DNA of 64,000 nt from Streptosporangiaceae bacterium (GTDB lineage: Bacteria > Actinomycetota > Actinomycetes > Streptosporangiales > Streptosporangiaceae): positions 62,001 through 126,000 of the forward strand of contig JAICYD010000003.1 of the NCBI GenBank assembly GCA_025934375.1, given 5' to 3'. Made by a program: the position numbers and the translations under genes. The notes under the pieces are model-generated. The model searched no databases. It saw only the letters and a program-made list of their open reading frames with translations, and was not told where the DNA came from. Below, piece by piece: positions 51,388-59,095 of this stretch. The first letter of the stretch is position 1. Each line of letters starts with the position of its first letter.

Positions 51388-51840
51388 TTAACACCGATCA
51401 AGGACGACAACGGGGATCTTGCGCGGTGCGGCCTTGCGCTCGTACTCAGCGAAACGGGGGACGCGCTTCTTCTGCCTTTCCCAGATCACGTCCCGCTCGG
51501 CCGGCTCGGCGACTCGCGCCGTCACCGGGACCGTCTCCATGCCGATCTCGATGATTGTCTTCGGGTTGGCGACCACGTTGCGTAGCCAGTCGGGGTTCGC
51601 CGGCGATCCCGCCCGGGAGGCGAAGACCGCGTAGCTCTCCCCCACCATCTGGTAGGCGAGCGGGCTGATCCGCCCGGTACCGCACTTCTCACCGGTATGG
51701 TGCAACAAGAGGAGATCCGACCCGGCGAACATGCCTCCCAGCTTGCCGCCGTTAGCCCGGTACTCCTCGACGATCTTGGCGTTGAAGTCATCGGTACCGG
51801 ATGATGACCTGCCGGTATCCGATTGGATGCTCTCTGTCAC
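51388..51840 (-). CDS. Ddn-type F420-dependent nitroreductase/oxidoreductase
   Basis: This 150-residue protein of the deazaflavin-dependent nitroreductase family has the split-barrel features DLLLLHHTGEKCGTGRISPL, VVANPKTIIEIGMETVPVTA and ERDVIWERQKKRVPRFAEYE. Members bind reduced coenzyme F420, which implies the host makes F420. The physiological substrate is unknown. The start is GTG 51840. The intergenic stretch to the pentapeptide gene on the other strand is only 24 bases and would hold both start regions. Confidence 0.87.
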   Translation of the reverse strand: MTESIQSDTGRSSSGTDDFNAKIVEEYRANGGKLGGMFAGSDLLLLHHTGEKCGTGRISPLAYQMVGESYAVFASRAGSPANPDWLRNVVANPKTIIEIGMETVPVTARVAEPAERDVIWERQKKRVPRFAEYERKAAPRKIPVVVLDRC

Positions 51841-51864
51841 GAACCCCAGTCTAGGAAGGCGAAC

Positions 51865-52527
51865 ATGAAACCGCCACGGAGATTGGATGAGCTGGCTTTT
51901 TATGAATCTTTGTCGCCGTTGCGGGGATCTTTGGAGATTGATGGCGACTATGACAGCGTGCTCATTACCGAGGATTCGCTGGACGGCGGAGTCGTCAATG
52001 ACCTCGCCTTGTCGGGGGCGCGGTTCGTCGAGTGCGCGGTCACCGGCGTGACATTCGACGGGACGTCACTGCGCCGCTGCCGGATCTCGGACACGTGGTT
52101 CGGCGAGACCCGCTTCGTCGCCGCCGACATCGCTGAGTCCACTCTGGTCGACGCCTGGCTATCGGGCTGCGTCCTGGCCGGGGTGCAGGCGTTCTCCACC
52201 CTGCTGCGCCGGGTGACGTTCCGCCACTGCAAGCTCGACTCGGTCAATTTCCGTGACGCGGCCTTGACCGACGTGACCTTCGAGGACTGCGTGCTGCGCG
52301 ATCCCGATTTCGCGGGCGCGAAGCTCACCAGGGTCCGCTTCCCCGGATGCACCCTGTCCGGCGCGGCCTTCACCAAGGCCACCTGCTCCGCGGTGGACCT
52401 GCGGGGCGCGGCCCTGGGTATCACCGCCGGCTACGACGCCCTGCGCGGCGCGACGATCGACTCGCTGCAGCTCATGGCCCTGGCCCCGCTGCTGGCCCAC
52501 CACCTGGGCATCACGGTCAAGGACTAG
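51865..52527 (+). CDS. Pentapeptide-repeat protein
   Basis: This 220-residue protein is mostly A(D/N)LXX-type pentapeptides (GARFVECAVTGVTFDGTSLR, DAALTDVTFEDCVLRDPDFA, GAKLTRVRFPGCTLSGAAFT), which fold into a right-handed quadrilateral helix resembling B-DNA. Some relatives protect DNA gyrase; most have no known role. ATG 51865 has AGGAAGG before it. The convergent murD-type gene overlaps its end by 11 bases. Confidence 0.88.
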   Translation: MKPPRRLDELAFYESLSPLRGSLEIDGDYDSVLITEDSLDGGVVNDLALSGARFVECAVTGVTFDGTSLRRCRISDTWFGETRFVAADIAESTLVDAWLSGCVLAGVQAFSTLLRRVTFRHCKLDSVNFRDAALTDVTFEDCVLRDPDFAGAKLTRVRFPGCTLSGAAFTKATCSAVDLRGAALGITAGYDALRGATIDSLQLMALAPLLAHHLGITVKD

Positions 52528-53953
52528 ACATGTCCCGCATGATCGCGGCGAAGGCATCGCCCCGGTCACGGTAGTCCCGGAAGTGGCCGAAGCTGGGGGC
52601 GGCCGGCGACAGCAAAATAATGCCCTCAACGGGGGAATCGCCAGCAGCGGAGCGGGCCCACCGATGCGCGTGGTTCACCGCGGCCGGCAGGTCCGGGCAG
52701 TCGATGACGCCCGCCAGCCCGGTGCCGCCTGGCTCGCCAGCCGTGGGCACCGCCTTCCCCGTGGGCAGCGCCTTCCCCGTGGGCAGCGCCTTCCCGGTGA
52801 GCACAGCCTTCTCCTTGAAAACCTCGCTGATGCGGGGGCCGCTGTCGGGCAGGGTCAGGACGAGGGTTTGGGCCGGGCGGGCGAGGACGCCCTCGGCAAG
52901 CTCCGCGTAATCGATGCCGCGGTCCTGGCCGCCGACGATGAGGGCGACCGGCCGACCGGGGAAGGCGTCGAGGGCGGCCAGCGTCGGCAGCACGTTGGTG
53001 GACAGGCTGTCATCCACGAACGTGACGCCATCCACCGCCCCGATCGTCGTCAGCCTGCTCGGCAGCCCCACGTAGCCCTCGGCCGCCGCGCGCATCGCGG
53101 CGTCGTCATCCGCGCCCGGTATGCCGAGCGCGCCCAGGCAGCCGCGGGCGATCAGGGCGTTGCGGCGGTTATGCCGCCCGGGCAGGCCAAGGGCGTCCAT
53201 CCAGGTCGCGTCCGGGTCGTCGGAATCGCGCACCCACTCCACCCGCGGGCCCATCAGCGGGAACCGCTCGCGCAGCAGGTCACTGTCGCCGTTGGCGATG
53301 GTGAGCTCGGCGCCCGGCTGAGAGCAGGCCGACAGCTTGTCCCGGTAGTACTGCTCGACGCCGCCGTGCCAGGGCAGGTGATCGGGGTGCAGCGAGGTCA
53401 CTGCCACTACGGGCGGCGAGAACGCCAGGTCGGTCGCCTGGTAGCTGGACACCTCGATGACCCAGTAGTCGTAGTCGCCCGGAACCTCCGGATCGTAGGG
53501 CAGCAGGCCGATATTGCCGCCCACTCCCGCCCGCTTGCCCGTCCCGGCCAGCTGGCTCAGGCCGGTGATCAGGTGGCCAAGCACCGACGACGTGGTCGAC
53601 TTGCCCTTTGTACCGGTCACGCAGACGACCCGGTCCCGGTCGGCCTCGGCGAGCCACAGGCCGAGCCCGCCCACCAGGGTCACCCCGGCCTCGCGCAGTT
53701 GCTCCGCATCGAGGCGGTACCGGCTGATCCCAGGGGTCTTGACGACAACGTCGCACTCGGCGAGCGCCTGCAGGCCGCCGTCGGCGGTCGCGGTCACGCC
53801 AGCGTCCCGCGGGCTGTCGTCGACGAGTACCGGGACCACCGCCAAAGTGCTGAGCTTGCGGACGTTGGCGGCGCCCTCTCGGCCGAGGCCCCAGACCCCG
53901 ACTTTGGCCCCGCGCAGGTCGGACCAGGCCAGCTTGGGTCGTTCCCCGGTCAC
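52517..53953 (-). CDS. murD2: MurD2-type ligase: UDP-MurNAc-L-Ala-L-glutamate ligase
   Basis: This 478-residue Mur ligase has ATP loop VTGTKGKSTTSSVLGHL, central NRRNALIARGCLGALGIP and C-terminal VDDSLSTNVLPTLAALDAF, close to MurD. Its gene overlaps by GTGA the gene for a MurL-type epimerase. In organisms with MurL, the neighbouring ligase (MurD2) is known to add L-Glu instead of D-Glu to UDP-MurNAc-L-Ala, after which MurL inverts it. I therefore call it MurD2 rather than canonical MurD; the distinction rests on context. GTG 53953 has GGAGG 7 bases upstream. Four tandem 18-bp units encode TGKALP-type hexapeptides in the C-terminal domain. Confidence 0.82.
   Translation of the reverse strand: MTGERPKLAWSDLRGAKVGVWGLGREGAANVRKLSTLAVVPVLVDDSPRDAGVTATADGGLQALAECDVVVKTPGISRYRLDAEQLREAGVTLVGGLGLWLAEADRDRVVCVTGTKGKSTTSSVLGHLITGLSQLAGTGKRAGVGGNIGLLPYDPEVPGDYDYWVIEVSSYQATDLAFSPPVVAVTSLHPDHLPWHGGVEQYYRDKLSACSQPGAELTIANGDSDLLRERFPLMGPRVEWVRDSDDPDATWMDALGLPGRHNRRNALIARGCLGALGIPGADDDAAMRAAAEGYVGLPSRLTTIGAVDGVTFVDDSLSTNVLPTLAALDAFPGRPVALIVGGQDRGIDYAELAEGVLARPAQTLVLTLPDSGPRISEVFKEKAVLTGKALPTGKALPTGKAVPTAGEPGGTGLAGVIDCPDLPAAVNHAHRWARSAAGDSPVEGIILLSPAAPSFGHFRDYRDRGDAFAAIMRDMSSP
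52743..52814 (-). repeat. 18-bp in-frame tandem repeat in murD2, 4 units
   Basis: On the plus strand the units read GTGGGCAGCGCCTTCCCC with few changes, at 52743, 52761, 52779 and 52797 (the last more diverged). They encode repeats of GKALPT in a loop of the ligase C-terminal domain. Confidence 0.92.
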
Positions 53954-55311
53954 GGACGTCCTCCGAACGCGTAAGCCGGCGGGATGAAGTTCTCGCCCAC
54001 CGGGTCTCGCATCGCGGCGATCTCCGCTTCGGCGGGGGCATCGGGGCGGCTGGCAACCTCGGCGGCGAGCTCCTGCAGGAGGGCGCAGCCGGCGCGGTCT
54101 GGACGCCGGGCCGCCAGCAGGACGGCGGCGCGGCACTCATTGACCTCCCCGACGCATTCGAACGGCTTGGTTCCCGAGCCGAGCAGCGTACGGAATCTCG
54201 GGGCCAGCTGAGTTTGCGTCAGCGGCTCCGGCACCACGTTGAAGACATCGCGCAGTTGCGCGGCCGACATGAAGGGCGCCAGGATCAAGTCGATGAAGCA
54301 GCACTTGTCGCACTGGCCGCACCAGTGGTCAAGCCGACGGGCGGGGTCGATGTGGAACGCCCGGTTACAGCTGCGGAACGTCCCGTGGTAGGCCTTCAGC
54401 GCCGCGAACTCCTCGCCCACCCACAGCTCAGTGCGATCGCGCAGCGCGGAGAAGTACTCGGGTAGCGGTTCCGGGGCCGCACTCAGGACCGCCCGGAACG
54501 CCGCCTCGAACGAGGCGCTCTTGGAGTACTGGTGGTTGACCGGCGTGCCGTCGTGTTCCAGCGTCGGGACGGACGCCGACCACTCGTTGGACATGATGAC
54601 CGCGTCCCGATGCCCGAGCGTGGCGGCGAGGATCGCGATCGCGGAGATGATGCCGGTCACCGGGACATGCCCGTTGCGGAAGCCCAGTTCAGCTGAGCGC
54701 AGTAGCTGCTGGTCGATCTCCCGGCCCGCCCGGACGACGGGCATCCCGGCGATGGCGGCCGGCGCCTCGATCGCCTCGAACCGCGCGCCCGGCTTGCTCA
54801 CCACGAACAGGGCGCAGTCCGCCGCCAGCGCCCGTACCTTCTCCACGGTGACGATCGAGTCGATCCCTCCGCCGAACGGGATGAGCGCCCGCAGGCCGCT
54901 CGCACCTGAGTCAGGAGACGATGGCTGAGGGGTTTTCGGGGTGGCGGACTGGGAGGCCTGCGGGGCGCGGATGTCCAGGGCGCTGAGGTCCAGGTCGTTG
55001 CGGTAGGCGAACTCGCCGAGGCCCTGCCGGTAGAAGTCGCGCAGGAAGCCGCGTTCCAACGCCGTCAGCGCGGTGTCGCCAAGGTCGATGACCGGCGGTG
55101 CGGCGGCCTTGTAGTAGGAGACGCCGGCCAGGAGGAACACTAGCCGAGCGGCCGCCCGCGCTTGCGGGGTGTCCCATCCGGGGCCGGGGGCGAGCGTGAT
55201 GCGCTCGGTAAACTCCAGGGCCCCAAGCTTGTCGTCTTCGAGGCTGTACCGGCAGGTCAGCAGGCCGGACCCGGGGTCGGTGGAGTAGGACAGGTAGCGG
55301 AAGACGCTCAC
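53950..55311 (-). CDS. murL: MurL: UDP-MurNAc-L-Ala-L-Glu epimerase
   Basis: This 453-residue protein matches the MurL family, which converts the terminal L-Glu of UDP-MurNAc-L-Ala-L-Glu to D-Glu in an ATP-dependent reaction, replacing glutamate racemase. It has a PP-loop-like LIPFGGGIDSIVTVEKVRAL, the block VIMSNEWSASVPTLEHDG, NHQYSKSASFEAAFRA, and the cysteine-rich HWCGQCDKCCFIDLILAPF. It overlaps both neighbours by 4 bases, pgeF upstream and murD2 downstream. A roughly 20-residue Pro/Ser insert precedes the PP-loop. Family assignment is from memory of the sequence pattern and from the MurD2 context. Confidence 0.8.
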   Translation of the reverse strand: MSVFRYLSYSTDPGSGLLTCRYSLEDDKLGALEFTERITLAPGPGWDTPQARAAARLVFLLAGVSYYKAAAPPVIDLGDTALTALERGFLRDFYRQGLGEFAYRNDLDLSALDIRAPQASQSATPKTPQPSSPDSGASGLRALIPFGGGIDSIVTVEKVRALAADCALFVVSKPGARFEAIEAPAAIAGMPVVRAGREIDQQLLRSAELGFRNGHVPVTGIISAIAILAATLGHRDAVIMSNEWSASVPTLEHDGTPVNHQYSKSASFEAAFRAVLSAAPEPLPEYFSALRDRTELWVGEEFAALKAYHGTFRSCNRAFHIDPARRLDHWCGQCDKCCFIDLILAPFMSAAQLRDVFNVVPEPLTQTQLAPRFRTLLGSGTKPFECVGEVNECRAAVLLAARRPDRAGCALLQELAAEVASRPDAPAEAEIAAMRDPVGENFIPPAYAFGGRP

Positions 55312-56288
55312 CGGCGGGTGCCTCCGGAGTTGGGTCGCACGGAACTGGAACCCGGGGCGGGAGGACCCGCAGGACGGGGGCGGAGCCGGGCCACCAGGGC
55401 CAGCCGACCGCAGGGACGGGCCGAGCGGTCGCTGAAGAATACCCCGGTACCCGTCACGTACTGGCTTGCGTGGATGTTCTGGTCGCGCACACCGGATTCA
55501 CGCAGGACCTGGCGGTTAGCGGAGGGGAGGTCGAACAGCCAGCGGCCGGTGCCGTCGGGACGGACGACAGGCCGCGCGCTTTCGGCCACCGTGCTCTCGG
55601 CCACCGTGCTCTCGGCCACCGTGCTCTCGGCCACCGTGTCTTCGACCACACTGCCGCTGAAGGCATCCCGCACCGCCTGGGCAACCTCGGCCCCCACCTG
55701 GTAGCGGTCCGCGGCGATCGCCGGGCCGATCCCGGCGACGATCCGGTCCGGTACCGCGCCGAGTCCCGTCATCACGTCCACGGCGGCGGCGCAGGCACGG
55801 GCAACGGTGCCCCGCCATCCCGCGTGCACGCAAGCCAAGACGCCCGCGACGGAATCGAGCAGCACGACGGGCACGCAGTCGGCGGTCAAGATCGCCAGCA
55901 CGACGGACGGGTCGGCCGTAACGAGCACGTCCCCTTCCGGCACTGACTCATCCAGGGTGAAGGCGCCGGTCCCGGCGTCGGCCGCGGTCACGACGCGGAC
56001 GCCCGCGCCGTGGACCTGGCTGGTGAACACGAAGTCGCCCAGGTCAGCGCCGATCGCGGCGGCCACGCGGCGACGGTTCTCCACGACCGCGGCGGGGTCG
56101 TCGCCCACGCTCAGCCCCAGGTTCAAGGACTCGTAGGGGCCGACCGAGACCCCGCCCGGCCGCGCGGTCACGAACGCGTCCGCGCGCTGGTCCGCGAACG
56201 CCGCCCAGGTCAGCAGGTGCATCCCGGCCACGGTGCGCAGCGATGTCACCGCAGCGGCAGGTGGCTCAATGGTTGGCAGCGTCATCAC
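55308..56288 (-). CDS. pgeF: PgeF/YfiH-type peptidoglycan editing factor (laccase-like domain)
   Basis: This 326-residue member of the DUF152/polyphenol-oxidase-like family has VFTSQVHGAGVRVV, AILTADCVPVVLL and VHAGWRGTVARACAAAVD with the metal-binding His/Cys set. In E. coli the homologue removes L-Ser misincorporated in place of L-Ala in UDP-MurNAc precursors; other relatives act on purine nucleosides. Being coupled to murL and murD2 supports the peptidoglycan role here. GTG 56288 is followed directly by ATG 56285; either may be used. Four 15-bp units add STVAE repeats. Confidence 0.87.
   Translation of the reverse strand: MMTLPTIEPPAAAVTSLRTVAGMHLLTWAAFADQRADAFVTARPGGVSVGPYESLNLGLSVGDDPAAVVENRRRVAAAIGADLGDFVFTSQVHGAGVRVVTAADAGTGAFTLDESVPEGDVLVTADPSVVLAILTADCVPVVLLDSVAGVLACVHAGWRGTVARACAAAVDVMTGLGAVPDRIVAGIGPAIAADRYQVGAEVAQAVRDAFSGSVVEDTVAESTVAESTVAESTVAESARPVVRPDGTGRWLFDLPSANRQVLRESGVRDQNIHASQYVTGTGVFFSDRSARPCGRLALVARLRPRPAGPPAPGSSSVRPNSGGTRR
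55582..55641 (-). repeat. 15-bp in-frame tandem repeat in pgeF, 4 units
   Basis: TCGGCCACCGTGCTC on the plus strand occurs at 55582, 55597, 55612 and 55627 with changes only in the last, encoding ESTVA units in a surface loop of the protein. Confidence 0.95.
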
Positions 56289-56296
56289 CAGTGAGT

Positions 56297-57514
56297 TTAG
56301 CGGCGGGCGACGGACTCCGCGGCTCGCAGCGCGCGCAGGATGTTTCCGCCCGCGAGCGCCTGGCAGTCGGCCTCGGGCCAGCCCCGGCGGACCAGCTCGC
56401 GCAGCAGCGCCGGGTAACGGGAGACGTCGCCGAGGCCTACCGGCAGGTCCGGGGTGCCGTCGAAATCGCCGCCGATCCCGACGTGCTCAATGCCCGCGAC
56501 GTCGCGGACGTGCTCCACGTGATCGGCGACCTGCGCCAGCGTCGCCTCCGGGGCCGGGTTGACGGCCGCGTACTCCTTGCGGATGGCGAAGACGCCGGCC
56601 AGGTCCCTGGGGTCGACCCCGCGACGCTCGGCCTCCTTCTTCAGGCCGGTCAGCCAGTCCGCGCACTCTTGCGAGACGAACGCCGGCACGAACGTGACCA
56701 TGCACACCCCGCCGTTGGCGGCCAGGCGGACCAGCACGTCATCGGGGACGTTGCGCGGGCTGTCGCAGACGGCCCGGGCGCTTGAGTGGGAGAAGATCAC
56801 CGGCGCCGTGGCCACGTCGAGGGCGTCATGCATCGTGGTGACCGCGACGTGTGACAGGTCGACGAGCATGCCCAGGCGCTGCATCTCGGCGACGACGTCG
56901 CGGCCGAAGCCGCTCAGCCCACCCGCGTCGGGCACGTCGGTCGCCGAATCAGCCCAGCCGACGTTCTGGTTGTGGGTCAGCGTCATGTACCGGACGCCAA
57001 GCGCGTGCAGGGAGCGCAGGACGCCGAGGGACCCGCCGATTGAGTGGCCGCCCTCCGCGCCGAGCAGCGAGGCGATCCGGCCGGCCCGGAACGCCTGCTC
57101 CGCGTCGTCGGCGGTCAGCGCCAGCTGGAACCGGGACGGGTAGGTGTCGATGAGCCGACGGGTCAAGTCGACCTGCTCGAGGGTTACCCGGACCGCCTCG
57201 TCGGCCGCCAGGGTGCCCGGCACGTAAACGGACCAGAACTGCCCGCCCACGCCGCCCTCGGCCAGGCGGGCGATGTCAGTGTGGAACGCGGGCGCGTGCT
57301 TGTCGACGGCGGCGCCGGCGATCGCGGCCTCCAGGCTTGCTTCCCCGTGTGCCTCGCGGATCGCCCACGGCAGGTCATTGTGCCCGTCGATCAGCGGGAA
57401 CCGGCTGAGCATCTCGCGGGCCAGCGCGTTCTGGGAGGCATCGCCATCAGTTCCTCGCGGGGGGTACGGATGGGACACTCCGCGGGGGTCGCCTCCCCGG
57501 GTGGTAGCTGTCAC
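56297..57514 (-). CDS. M19 (renal-dipeptidase-like) membrane-type dipeptidase
   Basis: This 405-residue zinc dipeptidase has metal ligands in FPLIDGHNDLPW (His-x-Asp), a bridging Glu in SLLGAEGGHSIGG, and later ligands in LVDLSHVAVTTMHDAL and VIFSHSSARAV. GIEHVGIGGDFDG is the substrate-binding region. Relatives cleave dipeptides, often with a C-terminal D-residue. Eight bases separate it from pgeF, so it belongs to the same operon and may act on cell-wall dipeptides. The GTG start adds an N-terminal stretch containing a palindromic element (GGDPRGVSHPYPPRGTDGD) before the domain. Confidence 0.88.
   Translation of the reverse strand: MTATTRGGDPRGVSHPYPPRGTDGDASQNALAREMLSRFPLIDGHNDLPWAIREAHGEASLEAAIAGAAVDKHAPAFHTDIARLAEGGVGGQFWSVYVPGTLAADEAVRVTLEQVDLTRRLIDTYPSRFQLALTADDAEQAFRAGRIASLLGAEGGHSIGGSLGVLRSLHALGVRYMTLTHNQNVGWADSATDVPDAGGLSGFGRDVVAEMQRLGMLVDLSHVAVTTMHDALDVATAPVIFSHSSARAVCDSPRNVPDDVLVRLAANGGVCMVTFVPAFVSQECADWLTGLKKEAERRGVDPRDLAGVFAIRKEYAAVNPAPEATLAQVADHVEHVRDVAGIEHVGIGGDFDGTPDLPVGLGDVSRYPALLRELVRRGWPEADCQALAGGNILRALRAAESVARR
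57456..57502 (-). repeat. GC-rich palindromic element, copy G (diverged)
   Basis: On the minus strand it reads CCCGGGGAGGCGACCCCCGC, a spacer with CCCATCC, then GTACCCCCCGCG. Block order and encoded peptide (GGDPRGVSHPYPPRGTDGD) parallel copy D in the helicase (PGGATPRGITHAPRSMSDE). It is in frame at the dipeptidase N-terminus. Confidence 0.7.
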
Positions 57515-57540
57515 GGGGGAAGCTTACGTGGGCGCGCGGA

Positions 57541-58965
57541 CTACGCCGCCTCCGGATAGGGGTCCGCGGCCGGCTCGCCGGGGCCGCTGTCGCGCATTGT
57601 GGCGATGGCGTCGCTGTCTCGCACGAACGTGGCGAATATCGCGCCGAGCAGCATGAGCGCGGCGGCGGTCAGGAACGACACGCGAAATCCGGCGAGGTCG
57701 CCGCGGCCCGCGTGCGAGACGGTGAGCACGGTGCCCAGCAGCGCGACGCCGGCCGCCGCCCCCGCCTGCCGCATGGTGTTGAGCAAGGTGGACGCGTGCC
57801 CAGTGTCGGCGGCGGAGACGGTCGCCATGTTCGCGGTCTGCGACGGCGCCATCGCGAACCCGAAGCAGCACCCGGTCCCGAACATCAGCACCGGGATCAG
57901 CCAGGCCGCGCTGGACGGGCCGGCCAGCGACATCCCCCCGATCGTGACGACGGTGCCGAGCATCCCGCCGGTCACCAGCCGCCGGGGCCCGGCCTTCTTG
58001 TACAGGCGCGTGGTGACCTGCACGCCGGTCATGCCGCCGAGCGCCTCGGTGAACGTCGACAGGCCGGAGTGCAGCGCGGTGAAGCCGAGGCCGTTCTGCA
58101 GCAGGAGCGGGGCCAGGAACAAGGTTCCCATGAAGCCCGCGCTGGCCACGGTGAGCTGCATGTCCGTGATGCGAAAGAGCCGGTCGGAAAAGATCCGCAG
58201 GCGCAGCATCGGCTCGGCGACCCGGCGCTCGACGGCCAGGAACGCGATGAGCAGCAGCAGGCCGGGCACACCGGTGCCCACCACCGCCGGCGATCCCCAC
58301 CCGGACGTCGCGCCGGTGGATAGCGCGTACATGAAGAGCGGGAAGCCCGCGGCCGCCAGCAGGAACCCAGGCAGGTCGAAGCGGCCCGCTGGATGCTCAG
58401 AGCCGCCCGGCAGGCACAGCAGGCCGAACGCCAGCGCGGCCAGGCCGATGGGGAGGTTGACGTAGAAGATCCACCGCCACGACAGGCCAGTGACCAGCGC
58501 ACCGCCTATGACGGGGCCGCTCGCGGGAGCTATGAGCGTCGCAACCATCAGGTACCGGTTGGCCCGGATCCGCTCGGCTGGGGGGAAGGTGCGGAAGAGC
58601 ATCGCCATCCCGACCGGGACGAACACGCCGCTGCCGATGCCCTGCAGCGCGCGACTCGCGATCAGTTCCGGTAGCGACGTCGCCAGCCCGCACAGCGCCG
58701 AGGCTAGCGTGAACAAGCCGAGCGAGGCGATCATCACGGCCTTGCCCCCGAACCGGTCGCCCAGCCACCCCGAGGCGGGCATCGCCACGGCCAGCGTCAC
58801 CAGGTAGGCGGTCACCACTGCGCTCACCGACGCCAGTGGCACCCCGAAACTCCGGCTGAGGGTCGGTAGCGCCACATTGACAACTGTCGAATCCATGATG
58901 TTCATGAACATCGATGACACGAATACGACACTGACGGCAACTTTGAGCGGAATGGCACCCTTCAC
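57541..58965 (-). CDS. MFS drug-type transporter, DHA2 (14-helix) family
   Basis: This 474-residue carrier has the DHA2 start SSMFMNIMDSTVVNVALPTL, motif A-like GWLGDRFGGKAVMIASLG and the GSGVFVPVGMAMLFRTFP region, with about 14 helices. It exports drugs or other hydrophobic or amphipathic compounds by proton antiport. The start is GTG 58965. It ends 26 bases before the M19 dipeptidase and is probably the first gene of the cell-wall operon, although it may also have its own role. Confidence 0.87.
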   Translation of the reverse strand: MKGAIPLKVAVSVVFVSSMFMNIMDSTVVNVALPTLSRSFGVPLASVSAVVTAYLVTLAVAMPASGWLGDRFGGKAVMIASLGLFTLASALCGLATSLPELIASRALQGIGSGVFVPVGMAMLFRTFPPAERIRANRYLMVATLIAPASGPVIGGALVTGLSWRWIFYVNLPIGLAALAFGLLCLPGGSEHPAGRFDLPGFLLAAAGFPLFMYALSTGATSGWGSPAVVGTGVPGLLLLIAFLAVERRVAEPMLRLRIFSDRLFRITDMQLTVASAGFMGTLFLAPLLLQNGLGFTALHSGLSTFTEALGGMTGVQVTTRLYKKAGPRRLVTGGMLGTVVTIGGMSLAGPSSAAWLIPVLMFGTGCCFGFAMAPSQTANMATVSAADTGHASTLLNTMRQAGAAAGVALLGTVLTVSHAGRGDLAGFRVSFLTAAALMLLGAIFATFVRDSDAIATMRDSGPGEPAADPYPEAA

Positions 58966-59041
58966 GACGCTTTACAAGCTGCCAGCCCCCTCGTGTGTTC
59001 CCCCTGGCCCAGGGGCCGCAGCACCCGCTCCCCCGGGGAAG

Positions 59042-59081
59042 CGAAGGTGGCGCCTCCCCTTTGCGGAGACGCCACCCTTCG
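59042..59081 (-). terminator. Terminator-like hairpin after the FHA-ABC gene
   Basis: CGAAGGTGGCG (59042-59052) pairs with CGCCACCCTTCG (59070-59081) with a single bulged base, and an inner pairing of CTCC with GGAG is possible. It lies 15 bases after the stop of the minus-strand ABC gene. Confidence 0.6.
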
Positions 59082-59095
59082 TTGGAGCTGAGTTA

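Noticed and set aside
4864..57502. Palindromic elements considered as rho-independent terminators
   Set aside because: Most copies are inside coding frames, far from gene ends, and lack a T-run.
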